Source: Nitrospirota bacterium (lineage in GTDB: Bacteria > Nitrospirota > JACRHJ01). From it: 12,512 nt of DNA. Each line of letters starts with the position of its first letter. Position 1 is the first letter of the stretch. The notes under the pieces were generated by a model, which worked only from the letters and a program-made list of their open reading frames with translations, had not been told where the DNA came from and made no database searches. Made by a program: the position numbers and the translations under genes. This document shows positions 4,487-12,217 of this stretch, one piece after another. The DNA lies in contig JAJYGS010000141.1 of the NCBI GenBank assembly GCA_021785055.1, positions 1-12,512 of the forward strand, in the 5' to 3' direction.

Positions 4487-5700
4487 TACTTCTTGTGCCT
4501 CTTCCTTCGCCTGTGTCGCCGGTCGTCCGGCAGCCGGTCTACCGGCTGCGGACGGTCGGATGACTGTTGCTGGTCCGGATGATATTCCTCCGACCTTTTC
4601 AGAAAGCCTTCCACAAGCAGGTCTTCTCCGAGCCTCGTAAAACGCATGTCGAGAAGCGGTATCGCCATGTCGAGGGATTCCGGCGAGCTTCCGCCTATGG
4701 AGCCCCTGGCGTCGTCTCCGCCGAGGATCTTCGGCGCGATAAAGAACGCGGCCTTGTCCACGACCCCGGAGCGGAGCGCCTCGGCGTTCACGCGGGAGCC
4801 GCCCTCGACGATGACGTTTATAAGCCCCATCTTTCCGAGTTCTTCCATCAGGAGCGGGAGTTTGATTGCGTCCCCCTCCATCATCAGTATCTCCGCGCCT
4901 TTCTTCTTGATTTCTTTTATCTTCGCTGTAGGGGCGGCGAGAGTTGTGGCGATATACGTCTTCGCCTTGGACTGGACGTTCAGTACCTTCGCGTCGAGCG
5001 GGATGCGAAGCGTGCTGTCGAGGATTATCCGCTCCGGGTCCCTTGCGTTCTCGACGTCCTCAAGGCGGGTCGTAAGGCTTGGGTCGTCCCGGAGCACGGT
5101 GCCGATTCCGACGATTATCGCGTCGGCGACATTGCGCAGCATGTGCCCGTGCTTCCTGGCCTCCGGGCCGGTAATCCACTTCGACTCGCCTGTGGAGGTT
5201 GCTATCTTTCCGTCGAGCGTCTGGGCGACCTTCAGCGTGACGAACGGCATCCTCGTGGTGATGAACTTCGTGAATACCCTGTTCAGCCTCTCGCAGCGCT
5301 CCCTGAGAACGCCGACGTCAACCTTCACCCCGGCCTCGCGCAGGGTATCGATGCCTTTCCCGGCGACCTTCGGGTTCGGGTCCGGCATGCCGACCACGAC
5401 GCGCCGGATGCGGCTCCCCAGTATCGCGTCCGTGCAGGGCGGGGTGAGCTTGTCCCTGTGACAGCACGGTTCAAGGTTCACGTAGAGCGTGCCGCCTTCG
5501 GCGTTCGGCCCGGCATCCATCAGGGCGGCGGCCTCTCCGTGCGGAGTGCCGGCCTTCCTGTGCCAGCCCTTGCCGACGATCTTTCCGTCTTTTACAATCA
5601 CCGCGCCGACCATCGGGTTCGGGCTCGTCCTGCCCTGCCCCTTCGCCGCAAGGTCGAGCGCGATGCTCATGTAGTTTTCGTCTGACTTCTTGTCGGACAT
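4486..5700 (-). CDS. ribD: Bifunctional riboflavin biosynthesis protein RibD (deaminase/reductase)
   Basis: RibD deaminates diaminohydroxyphosphoribosylaminopyrimidine and then reduces the ribosyl group with NADPH. The N-terminal cytidine-deaminase-like domain (about 1-145) has SPNPMVGAV (26-34), the HGE zinc/catalytic motif (54-56) and the cysteine ligands in EPCCHRDKLTPPC (77-89). The reductase domain (about 152-367) has TLKVAQTLDGKIA, ILDSTLRIP, VEGGSRVNAEAL and APKILGG. The usual family end is near LLVEGFL (361-367). Here a hydrophilic, Arg/Lys/His-rich tail of 37 residues follows, finishing RRHRRRKRHKK. That tail is encoded partly by a strong palindrome. The start lies one base after the ppdK stop with no clear Shine-Dalgarno, so coupling to ppdK is likely. 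The stop overlaps the ribE start (TAATG), which argues that the tail frame is genuine and not a sequencing frameshift. Confidence 0.97.
   Translation of the reverse strand: MSDKKSDENYMSIALDLAAKGQGRTSPNPMVGAVIVKDGKIVGKGWHRKAGTPHGEAAALMDAGPNAEGGTLYVNLEPCCHRDKLTPPCTDAILGSRIRRVVVGMPDPNPKVAGKGIDTLREAGVKVDVGVLRERCERLNRVFTKFITTRMPFVTLKVAQTLDGKIATSTGESKWITGPEARKHGHMLRNVADAIIVGIGTVLRDDPSLTTRLEDVENARDPERIILDSTLRIPLDAKVLNVQSKAKTYIATTLAAPTAKIKEIKKKGAEILMMEGDAIKLPLLMEELGKMGLINVIVEGGSRVNAEALRSGVVDKAAFFIAPKILGGDDARGSIGGSSPESLDMAIPLLDMRFTRLGEDLLVEGFLKRSEEYHPDQQQSSDRPQPVDRLPDDRRHRRRKRHKK
4524..4554 (-). repeat. Strong hairpin inside the 3' end of ribD
   Basis: CAGCCGG (4531-4537) and CCGGCTG (4542-4548) pair around a 4-nt loop. 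The stem continues outward as CGTCCG against CGGACG with one bulged base, about 13 bp in all. It is translated in frame as RibD residues 383-393 (RPQPVDRLPDD). It ends about 38 nt before the ribE ATG. It may be an inserted palindrome, a processing site, or a structure controlling ribE translation. Confidence 0.7.
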
Positions 5701-5701
5701 A

Positions 5702-8383
5702 CTATTTTGTTACCGACGCAGCCGTTTTGCCCGCTTCTTTTATCGCGGCGTGGGCCGCGGCCATCCTGGCGATGGGCACGCGGTAGGGCGAACAGCTTAC
5801 GTAGTTCAGGCCCGTGCGGTGGCAGAACTCCACGGACGCAGGGTCTCCGCCGTGCTCGCCGCAGATGCCGACCTTCAGGCCCGCCCTGGACGCGCGGCCC
5901 TTTTCGACACCCATCTTCACGAGCCGGCCCACGCCGTCCTGGTCGAGCGTAACGAACGGGTCTTTTTCCAGTATGCCGCTCTCAAGGTATCTCGTTATGA
6001 ACTTCCCGGCGTCGTCGCGCGAGAAGCCGAAGGTGGTTTGCGTCAGGTCGTTCGTGCCGAAGGAGAAGAACTCCGCCTCTTTGGCTATCTCGTCCGCCGT
6101 GAGCGCGGCCCTGGGGAGCTCTATCATCGTGCCGACCATATACTGTATCTTTACCTTCTGCTCCTTCATCACGGTCTTGGCCATCTCGACTATCAGCTTC
6201 TTCTGGTTGACGAACTCCGCGATCATCCCGACCAGGGGCACCATGACCTCCGGGATAACCTTTATCTTTTTCTTGGCCAAAATAGCCGCGGCCTCGAATA
6301 TCGCCCGCGCCTGCATGCGGGTAGTCTCCGGATAAACTATCCCAAGGCGGCATCCCCTGTGGCCCAGCATCGGGTTGAACTCGTGGAGGCCTTCCACGCG
6401 GGCAAGAAGCTTCGACACCTTTTTATATTTCGGAGTATTGTCCTTCTTCTGCGCCTTCATAACGGCGACATCGCACATAAGCTCCTCGCGCTTCGGCAGG
6501 AACTCGTGGAGAGGCGGGTCGAGGAGCCTTATCGTTACGGGCCTTCCCTTCATCTCCTGGAAAAGCCCCAGGAAGTCCGCGCGCTGCATCGGAAGAAGCT
6601 CGGCCAGGGCCTTCTCCCTGTCGGCCTCGTTGTCGGCGAGTATCATCGCCTGGACGTGCGGGAGCCTGTCCTCGGCGAAGAACATGTGCTCCGTCCTGCA
6701 AAGCCCGATGCCTTCCGCGCCGAACGCCACCGCCACCTTCGCATCCCTCGGTATGTCGGCGTTCGCGCGCACATTCAGCTTCCTTGCCTTGTCCGCCCAG
6801 GTCATCAGTACGCCGAACTCGCCGGTCAGGGACGGCTCGATCGTCGGCATCTTGCCGAGCATAACCTCGCCGGTCGAACCGTCTATCGTAATCCAGTCGC
6901 CTTCCTTTATAGTCTGCGCGCCCGCGGTAAACTTCCCGCCCTTCTCGTCCACGCGGATGGACTCGCAGCCCGCGACGCACGGCGTTCCCATGCCCCTCGC
7001 AACAACCGCCGCATGGCTCGTCATCCCGCCTCTCGAAGTAAGTATCCCGACGGCGGCGTCCATGCCGTGGATGTCGTCGGGGTTAGTCTCCGTCCTGACG
7101 AGTATCACCTTCTCCTTCTTGCCCATCTCCACGGCGTCGTCCGCCGTGAATACCGCTTTGCCCACCGCCGCTCCCGGCGATGCGTTCAGGCCCTTGGCGA
7201 TTACGCTCTTTTTGGCCTTAGGGTCGATTATCGGGTGCAGGAGCTGGTCGAGCTGGGAAGGCTCCACTCTGAGTATCGCCTCCTCTTTCGTTATGAGCTT
7301 CTCCTTTACCATATCGACGGCAATCTTTACCGCGGCCTGGGCGGTGCGCTTGCCGGTGCGGGTCTGAAGCATGTAGAGCGTGCCGTTTTCAATCGTGAAC
7401 TCGAAGTCCTGCACGTCCCTGTAATGCCGTTCAAGGCGCGTCGTTATGTCGCGGAGCTGTTTGTATACCCTCGGCATCTCACCCTGGAGCTCGGTTATCG
7501 GGTGCGGCGTGCGGATACCCGCGACGACGTCCTCGCCCTGGGCGTTCGTAAGATACTCGCCGTAGAACTCCTTTACGCCTGTCGCCGGGTTCCTCGTGAA
7601 GCCGACGCCCGTCGCGGAGGTCTCGCCCATGTTGCCGAATACCATCGCCTGGACGTTAACCGCCGTGCCGAGGTTCGCGGGTATGTCGTTAAGCCTCCTG
7701 TAGGTGATGGCGCGGGGGTTGTTCCAGGAGCCGAACACGGCCTCCTCCGCCATCCTGAGCTGGACGTGCGCGTCCTGCGGGAAGTCCCTGCCCGTAACGG
7801 CCTTGACCTTCTTCTTGAACTGCGCGACAATCTCCCTGAAATCATCGGCGCTCAAGTCCACGTCGAGCTTTATCCTGCGCGCGTCTTTTTTGGTCTGAAG
7901 TATATGCTCGAACTCGTCTTTTTCGATGCCCATGACGACGTTGCCGAACATCTGGATGAACCTGCGGTAGGCGTCCCACGAGAAGCGCTCGTTGCCGGAC
8001 TTTGCTATAAGACCCTTTATCGTGTCGTCGTTTAAGCCGAGGTTCAGGACGGTATCCATCATGCCGGGCATTGAGAACTTCGCACCGGAACGCACTGATA
8101 CGAGGAGCGGACTTCGGGGGTCGCCCAGCTTCTTGCCGATTGCGGATTCCAGGGCGGAAAGATTTCCCGCTATCTCGCTCTCCACAGAGGCGGGAATCTT
8201 CTTGCCGGAGGTGTAGTATAAGGTGCATACCTCGGTGGTTATGGTGAACCCCGGCGGCACCGGAATGCCCGCGTTTGTCATCTCCGCCAGGCCGGCGCCT
8301 TTCCCGCCCAGCAGGTCTTTCATGTCTCCCCTGCCGTCGGCCTTTCCTTTGCCGAAGAAATAAACGTATTTTGTTGCCGCCAT
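5702..8383 (-). CDS. ppdK: Pyruvate, phosphate dikinase
   Basis: PPDK interconverts pyruvate + ATP + Pi and PEP + AMP + PPi in the cytoplasm. It serves gluconeogenesis or PPi-linked glycolysis. The product is 893 residues, within the family range (about 870-900). The N-terminal ATP-grasp part contains GGKGAGLAEM (26-35), PVPPGFTITTE (41-51), SVRSGAKFSMPGMMDT (96-111) and GFTRNPATG (261-269). The swivelling phosphohistidine domain has GGMTSHAAVVARGMG with His457 as carrier; Thr455 is the position that regulatory proteins phosphorylate in homologues. The C-terminal barrel has TEHMFF, SFGTNDLTQTTFG (774-786) and GICGEHGGDP with catalytic Cys841. All key residues are present. The ATG has GGGAGG 8 nt upstream and its own promoter-like sequence. 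It is 38 nt after glyS and 1 nt before ribD. No PDRP regulator gene is in the window. Confidence 0.98.
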   Translation of the reverse strand: MAATKYVYFFGKGKADGRGDMKDLLGGKGAGLAEMTNAGIPVPPGFTITTEVCTLYYTSGKKIPASVESEIAGNLSALESAIGKKLGDPRSPLLVSVRSGAKFSMPGMMDTVLNLGLNDDTIKGLIAKSGNERFSWDAYRRFIQMFGNVVMGIEKDEFEHILQTKKDARRIKLDVDLSADDFREIVAQFKKKVKAVTGRDFPQDAHVQLRMAEEAVFGSWNNPRAITYRRLNDIPANLGTAVNVQAMVFGNMGETSATGVGFTRNPATGVKEFYGEYLTNAQGEDVVAGIRTPHPITELQGEMPRVYKQLRDITTRLERHYRDVQDFEFTIENGTLYMLQTRTGKRTAQAAVKIAVDMVKEKLITKEEAILRVEPSQLDQLLHPIIDPKAKKSVIAKGLNASPGAAVGKAVFTADDAVEMGKKEKVILVRTETNPDDIHGMDAAVGILTSRGGMTSHAAVVARGMGTPCVAGCESIRVDEKGGKFTAGAQTIKEGDWITIDGSTGEVMLGKMPTIEPSLTGEFGVLMTWADKARKLNVRANADIPRDAKVAVAFGAEGIGLCRTEHMFFAEDRLPHVQAMILADNEADREKALAELLPMQRADFLGLFQEMKGRPVTIRLLDPPLHEFLPKREELMCDVAVMKAQKKDNTPKYKKVSKLLARVEGLHEFNPMLGHRGCRLGIVYPETTRMQARAIFEAAAILAKKKIKVIPEVMVPLVGMIAEFVNQKKLIVEMAKTVMKEQKVKIQYMVGTMIELPRAALTADEIAKEAEFFSFGTNDLTQTTFGFSRDDAGKFITRYLESGILEKDPFVTLDQDGVGRLVKMGVEKGRASRAGLKVGICGEHGGDPASVEFCHRTGLNYVSCSPYRVPIARMAAAHAAIKEAGKTAASVTK

Positions 8384-8420
8384 CTCCCTGTCCTCCCGTT
8401 TTGAATGTTTAACAGTTTTT

Positions 8421-8447
8421 ACTATACCACGATTTTCCTTATGTCAG
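8421..8447 (-). promoter_or_regulatory. Candidate internal promoter for ppdK
   Basis: The minus strand reads TGGTATAGT (8429-8421), an extended -10 with 5/6 hexamer match that contains the glyS stop codon. CTGACA (8447-8442) lies 15 bp upstream, a short spacer. The predicted start near 8414 gives a leader of about 31 nt. This would allow ppdK-ribDE expression apart from glyQS. Confidence 0.35.
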
Positions 8448-10554
8448 CGATATTGAGGAACATCCCGGCCAGAAGCCCCATCAGCGCCAGGCGGTTGTTC
8501 TTAACTCTCACGTCCTTGTCCATGACCATTACATCCTCAAAGAACCTGTCCACGAACGGGCGTATCCCGGCAATGCGCGCAAGGGCAAGGCCGTAACGCC
8601 CCCCTTCGATATGCGAGAATACCTCGTCCCTTATTTCCTTGTAGTGGTAATACAGGTCTTTCTCGGCAGGCTCGGAGAGCAGGCCCTCGTCGAGGCTCTC
8701 GCGGAAGCCTTCCGGGATTATGTTCGCTACCCTCTTGAAGGCGGCTATGAACGCGGTGAAATCCCCGGATTTACGAAATTCGGAGATTGCCATGACCCGC
8801 TCCCGCACATCGAGAATGTCGTCGAAGTGCGTCGCCAGAACCGAATCCGTGGTGTCGTAGGCGTATCCTTCCACCGTAAGCTGGCCGCTTACTCTCTGGC
8901 GGAAGAAGTCGAGAATTGCGGCATGAAGCGCAGCGGCTGGAGCCGCCTCGGTCTTGGCCGCCTTATTCTCTTTAAGAACCCTCACCCCCTGCCCCTCTCC
9001 CGGAGGACGAGGGGTTAAGGAAAGAAGAGAGACGGCTTGTGAAATGAGCGACTTCAGCGAAATTCTAAAGCCCCCCGCGTATATCATGGCTATTATCCCC
9101 AAGGCGCTCCTTCTTAAACCGTACGGGTCTTCGGAGCCTGTCGGGGCCTTGCCTATTGAGAAAATTCCGGCGATTGTGTCGATCTTATCCGCAATGGATA
9201 CGCAGGTGCCGGCGGGAGTGGACGGGACGGAATCGCCGGAGAAGCGGGGGTAGTAGTGTTCCGAGATAGCCTTCGATACCTCTTCGTTCTCGCCCGTTTT
9301 GCGGGCATATTCGCCGCCCATTATCCCCTGGAGGTTCGGGAACTCGTATACCATGCCGGTGACTAAGTCGGCCTTGCAGAGATACGCGGCGCGGGAGGCG
9401 TCCTTTGTAATCTTTTCGTTCTTGTAAAGCAGACCGGCTGCATATTCCGCAAGCTTCACAACCCGCGTCACCTTCTCGTACGTCGTACCGAGCTTTATCT
9501 GGAACACGACCTTCTTTAAATCGTCCACGCGCCCGGAGAGCGGCTTTTTGAGGTCGTGCTCATAGAAATATCCCGCATCGGAGAGCCTCGCCCTGAGCAC
9601 CCGTTCGTTGCCCGCCCGGACTACATCCATGTCTTCCGCTTTCGTATTCGAGATCGTGATGAAGTTCGGCATGAGCGCACCGTGCAGGTCCGTCAGGGCG
9701 AAGTAGCGCTGGTGCTCGCGCATGGAGTTTACCAGCACCTCTTTCGGGAGCATGAGGAACTCCCTGTCGAAGTTCCCCAAAACGGCTACGGGATATTCCA
9801 CCAGGAAAGATATTTCCTCCAGCAGGCCCTCGTCCGGAAGCGCCTTCGCGTTAATCGAAGCCGCCGCCTGCTCCACCTGGCGGCGAACCATCTCATGGCG
9901 CACCTCAGGGTCTACAATCGTGAAGTTATCCCTCGTCTGGTGGATGTAGGCGTCGAAGTCCTTCACGCGGAAAACGCCTGGACTCAGGAACCTGTGCCCG
10001 CGCGTAAGCTCGCCGCTCTTTATGCCGTCCAGCTCGAAATGGACGACCTCTCCGCCGAAAACGGCGAGTATCCAGTGTATCGGGCGCGCGAACCTTATCT
10101 CCCTGTCCGCCCAGCGCATGGACTTCGGAAAGGGAATGGAGAGGATAAACCGGGGCAGAAGCTCGGACAGAACGGCTGTCGCCTGAAGACCTTTTTCCTC
10201 GACGGTTGCGGAGATATATTCCCCCTTGTCCGTTTCAATGACCTTCAGGTCTTCCACCCGGACGCCCTGGCCCTTTGCGAAACCTTCCGCGGCCTTTGTG
10301 GGATTTCCGGAGGCGTCGAATGCGGCGCGTTTCGGCGGCCCGGTTACCGTGCGCACCTCGTCCGGCTGGCTCCCGGAGAGGCTCTCGACGTGCAGGACAA
10401 GCCTGCGCGGGTTGCCCATCGCCTTTATCTTTCCCGGTGCAAGACGCGCATCAGAAAGCATCTTTGCGAGAAGACCTTCCATCGCGGCAAGCGCTTTCGG
10501 GATAAACCCGGCGGGAATTTCTTCGGTGCCTATTTCGAGCAGTAATTCAGACAT
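8422..10554 (-). CDS. glyS: Glycyl-tRNA synthetase beta subunit
   Basis: This is the tRNA-recognition subunit of the bacterial alpha2beta2 glycyl-tRNA synthetase. It binds tRNA-Gly, while GlyQ holds the active site. The 710-residue product shows the family signatures: LLLEIGTEEIPAGF (4-17), NPRRLVL, SMRWAD (145-150), FARPIHWILAVFGG (155-168), LVEYPVAVLGNFD, HQRYFALTD (281-289), the GMVYEFPNLQGIMGGEYA block (400-417) and GSEDPYGLRR (473-482). It is somewhat longer than E. coli GlyS (689). An extra stretch at about residues 512-540 sits between SLISQAVSLL and LHAAILDFFRQRV. Its first half is a translated palindromic repeat and its second half is Ala/Lys/Glu-rich. The start follows the glyQ stop by one base without a good Shine-Dalgarno, so it is probably translated by coupling. 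The enzyme should remain functional because the insert lies between conserved blocks. Confidence 0.98.
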   Translation of the reverse strand: MSELLLEIGTEEIPAGFIPKALAAMEGLLAKMLSDARLAPGKIKAMGNPRRLVLHVESLSGSQPDEVRTVTGPPKRAAFDASGNPTKAAEGFAKGQGVRVEDLKVIETDKGEYISATVEEKGLQATAVLSELLPRFILSIPFPKSMRWADREIRFARPIHWILAVFGGEVVHFELDGIKSGELTRGHRFLSPGVFRVKDFDAYIHQTRDNFTIVDPEVRHEMVRRQVEQAAASINAKALPDEGLLEEISFLVEYPVAVLGNFDREFLMLPKEVLVNSMREHQRYFALTDLHGALMPNFITISNTKAEDMDVVRAGNERVLRARLSDAGYFYEHDLKKPLSGRVDDLKKVVFQIKLGTTYEKVTRVVKLAEYAAGLLYKNEKITKDASRAAYLCKADLVTGMVYEFPNLQGIMGGEYARKTGENEEVSKAISEHYYPRFSGDSVPSTPAGTCVSIADKIDTIAGIFSIGKAPTGSEDPYGLRRSALGIIAMIYAGGFRISLKSLISQAVSLLSLTPRPPGEGQGVRVLKENKAAKTEAAPAAALHAAILDFFRQRVSGQLTVEGYAYDTTDSVLATHFDDILDVRERVMAISEFRKSGDFTAFIAAFKRVANIIPEGFRESLDEGLLSEPAEKDLYYHYKEIRDEVFSHIEGGRYGLALARIAGIRPFVDRFFEDVMVMDKDVRVKNNRLALMGLLAGMFLNIADIRKIVV
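8977..9020 (-). repeat. Palindromic repeat read in frame within glyS
   Basis: CCCCTC (8992-8997) pairs with GAGGGG (9009-9014), extended by TCC/GGA across one bulged base to a 9-bp stem with a 4-nt loop. An outer AACCCTC (8977-8983) mirrors GAGGGGTT (9009-9016). Its translation, TPRPPGEGQGVRV, is typical of the CCCTCACCC...CTCTCCC type of dispersed intergenic repeat seen in many proteobacteria (from memory). It contains no stop in the glyS frame. Confidence 0.75.
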
Positions 10555-10555
10555 A

Positions 10556-11428
10556 TTATTTATTCTTCAGCATCGGGAAACCCATTTCTTCCCTAAGTTT
10601 CACGTAATTTTCGGCGCACATGCGGGCAAGCGCGCGCACCCTGGCTATGTATCCGGTGCGCTCCGTCACGCTTACCGCGCCCCTGGCATCGAGCATGTTG
10701 AAGGCGTGGGAACACTTCAGGCAGTAATCGTACGCCGGAAGCACCAGGCCGATTTCGTTTAACCTCTTGCACTCCGCCTCGAACATCTCGAAGAGCTTGA
10801 ACTGCATGGAGACGTCCGCCTCCTCGAAATTATACTTCGAGAACTCCACCTCGTCCCTGTGATGAACGTCGCCGTATTTGACACCCTTGGACCAGACGAG
10901 GTCGTATACGTTGTCCACCTGCTGAATATACATCGCAATGCGCTCCAGCCCGTAAGTAATCTCAGCCGAGACGGGTTTTAAGTCTATCCCGCCCACCTGC
11001 TGGAAATACGTGAACTGCGTTATCTCCATGCCGTCCAGCCAGACCTCCCAGCCCAGCCCCCACGCGCCCAGCGTGGGCGATTCCCAGTCGTCCTCGACAA
11101 ACCTCACGTCGTGCTTCAGGGGATCGAGCCCAAGCTCCCGAAGCGAATCGAGGTATATATCCTGCACGTCGATGGGGGATGGTTTTAAGATTACCTGGTA
11201 TTGGTAATAATGCTGGAGGCGGTTCGGGTTCTCGCCGTATCTGCCGTCAGTGGGACGCCTCGATGGTTCGACGTAGGCGGCGTTCCAGGGTTCCGGGCCG
11301 AGGACCCGGAGGAACGTGGACGGATTGAACGTGCCGGCGCCGGTCTCGATGTCGTAGGGCTGCATCATGCTGCAACCCCTCGAAGTCCAGTATCTGTGCA
11401 GAGCCAGTATAAGCTCCTGAAAAGTCAA
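10556..11428 (-). CDS. glyQ: Glycyl-tRNA synthetase alpha subunit
   Basis: This is the catalytic subunit of the alpha2beta2 glycyl-tRNA synthetase, making glycyl-adenylate and transferring glycine to tRNA-Gly bound by GlyS. The 290-residue class II (subclass IIc-like) core is very well conserved: PYDIETGAGTFNP (24-36), motif 2 in EPSRRPTDGRYGENPNRLQH (54-73), EDDWESPTLGAWGLGWEVW (112-130), TQFTYFQQVGG (137-147) and motif 3 GLERIAMYIQ (160-169). The N terminus MTFQELILALHRYW matches the family only if translation begins at TTG (11428). GGAGG lies 6 nt before this TTG. An ATG two codons' worth of bases upstream (11432) is out of frame and too close to the GGAGG. A promoter-like sequence at 11468-11496 covers the recO stop. 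The gene is followed after 1 nt by glyS. Confidence 0.98.
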   Translation of the reverse strand: MTFQELILALHRYWTSRGCSMMQPYDIETGAGTFNPSTFLRVLGPEPWNAAYVEPSRRPTDGRYGENPNRLQHYYQYQVILKPSPIDVQDIYLDSLRELGLDPLKHDVRFVEDDWESPTLGAWGLGWEVWLDGMEITQFTYFQQVGGIDLKPVSAEITYGLERIAMYIQQVDNVYDLVWSKGVKYGDVHHRDEVEFSKYNFEEADVSMQFKLFEMFEAECKRLNEIGLVLPAYDYCLKCSHAFNMLDARGAVSVTERTGYIARVRALARMCAENYVKLREEMGFPMLKNK

Positions 11429-11467
11429 ACATTGCCTCCGTTAACGGCTTTTAATGTAGAATTAATT

Positions 11468-11496
11468 TTTTTATCAGAATTCGCTTGCAATGTCAA
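11468..11496 (-). promoter_or_regulatory. Candidate glyQS promoter inside the 3' end of recO
   Basis: The minus strand has a perfect TTGACA (11496-11491), a 17-bp spacer and TAAAAA (11473-11468, 4/6). The TGA stop codon of recO directly before the hexamer supplies a TGn extension. The predicted start near 11461 gives a leader of about 33 nt. That leader includes the 10-nt palindrome CCGTTAACGG, which touches the GGAGG ribosome-binding site. Confidence 0.45.
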
Positions 11497-12217
11497 GAGT
11501 TTTCAGCCTCTTCCCGGCGGCGGCGGAGGCGAACCTGCCCAGGAAATCCAGTGCGTCTTTTTCATCCCGGCTGCAAAGCTTCAGCCTGCCTATGGCTTCC
11601 GTCCCGACCGCCTCCGCCCGCCTCAGGAACGCCACCGTCCCCCGGCCTATCGCCGCTTCCGGCGCCTCCAGGCGCGTGGCGCAACCGGGGCAGTATATGG
11701 AAAAGCTTCCCGCATACGCCGCCCCCGTGAGGGCGAGGTCCGCGCCGCACCTGCCGCAGGAGGAAAGAGGGATTGCGAAACCGGAGAGCCTTAAATACCG
11801 GGGGAAAAATGCCGCAAGGAGGGACAGCGATGCGGGAGACCTCTCCAGCAGGTTCAGGGCGGTTTCGATGAGATTAAAAACCTCACCCGAAGCCCCGGAG
11901 ACCTCGAATATCGATACCAGCTCGAGCATTACCGAACCGGCACCGTATTTTTTCAAATCGTCCCGTATGCCCAAACGCGCATTGACGATGTCAGCCGTAT
12001 CCACCCTCGCCAATGCGCCGGATTCCTTCAGGAACGCTCCAAGCATGACGGTCGTAAACGGTTCGAGGCTCCCCTGAAAGCGCCTCCTGCTCTTCCTGGC
12101 CCCTTTGGCCATCCCCCTGATTATACCAAAGCCGGGAGAGAAGAACGTTACGACAAGGTCGGATTCGCCGTAAGGGAGCGAGCGTATCACGATTGCCTTT
12201 GTCTTGATTAACTGCAT
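11474..12217 (-). CDS. recO: DNA repair protein RecO
   Basis: RecO binds SSB-coated single-stranded DNA, anneals strands and with RecR (and RecF) loads RecA at gaps. The 247-residue protein has an N-terminal OB fold opening with QLIKTKAIVIRSLPYGESD (2-20) and continuing TFFSPGFGIIRGMAKGARK (24-42), both typical of the family. A helical C-terminal part carries a zinc site, CGRC (154-157) and CPGC (176-179). The zinc site is present in many but not all RecO proteins. The ATG overlaps the radC stop as TGATG, so coupled translation is likely; no strong Shine-Dalgarno is visible. Forty-five bases separate its stop from glyQ. The length is normal (about 240), and the N-terminal and zinc motifs agree, so the call is firm. 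Confidence 0.95.
   Translation of the reverse strand: MQLIKTKAIVIRSLPYGESDLVVTFFSPGFGIIRGMAKGARKSRRRFQGSLEPFTTVMLGAFLKESGALARVDTADIVNARLGIRDDLKKYGAGSVMLELVSIFEVSGASGEVFNLIETALNLLERSPASLSLLAAFFPRYLRLSGFAIPLSSCGRCGADLALTGAAYAGSFSIYCPGCATRLEAPEAAIGRGTVAFLRRAEAVGTEAIGRLKLCSRDEKDALDFLGRFASAAAGKRLKTLDIASEF

Noticed and set aside
4486..4599. Frameshift as the source of the RibD tail
   Set aside because: The tail frame ends exactly at a TAATG overlap with ribE, a normal coupling arrangement. A sequencing error would be unlikely to produce this. It cannot be excluded without reads.
5698..5760. FMN riboswitch before ribD
   Set aside because: Only one base separates ppdK and ribD, and there is no room for the aptamer.
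5690..8035. 781-codon open frame antisense to ppdK
   Set aside because: Long antisense frames are expected opposite GC-rich coding sequence. The translation is rich in Arg, His and Leu with no recognisable domain, while the ppdK strand has complete conserved motifs.
11429..11473. T-box leader before glyQ
   Set aside because: The gap is 45 nt, far too short for a T-box, and no antiterminator bulge sequence is seen.
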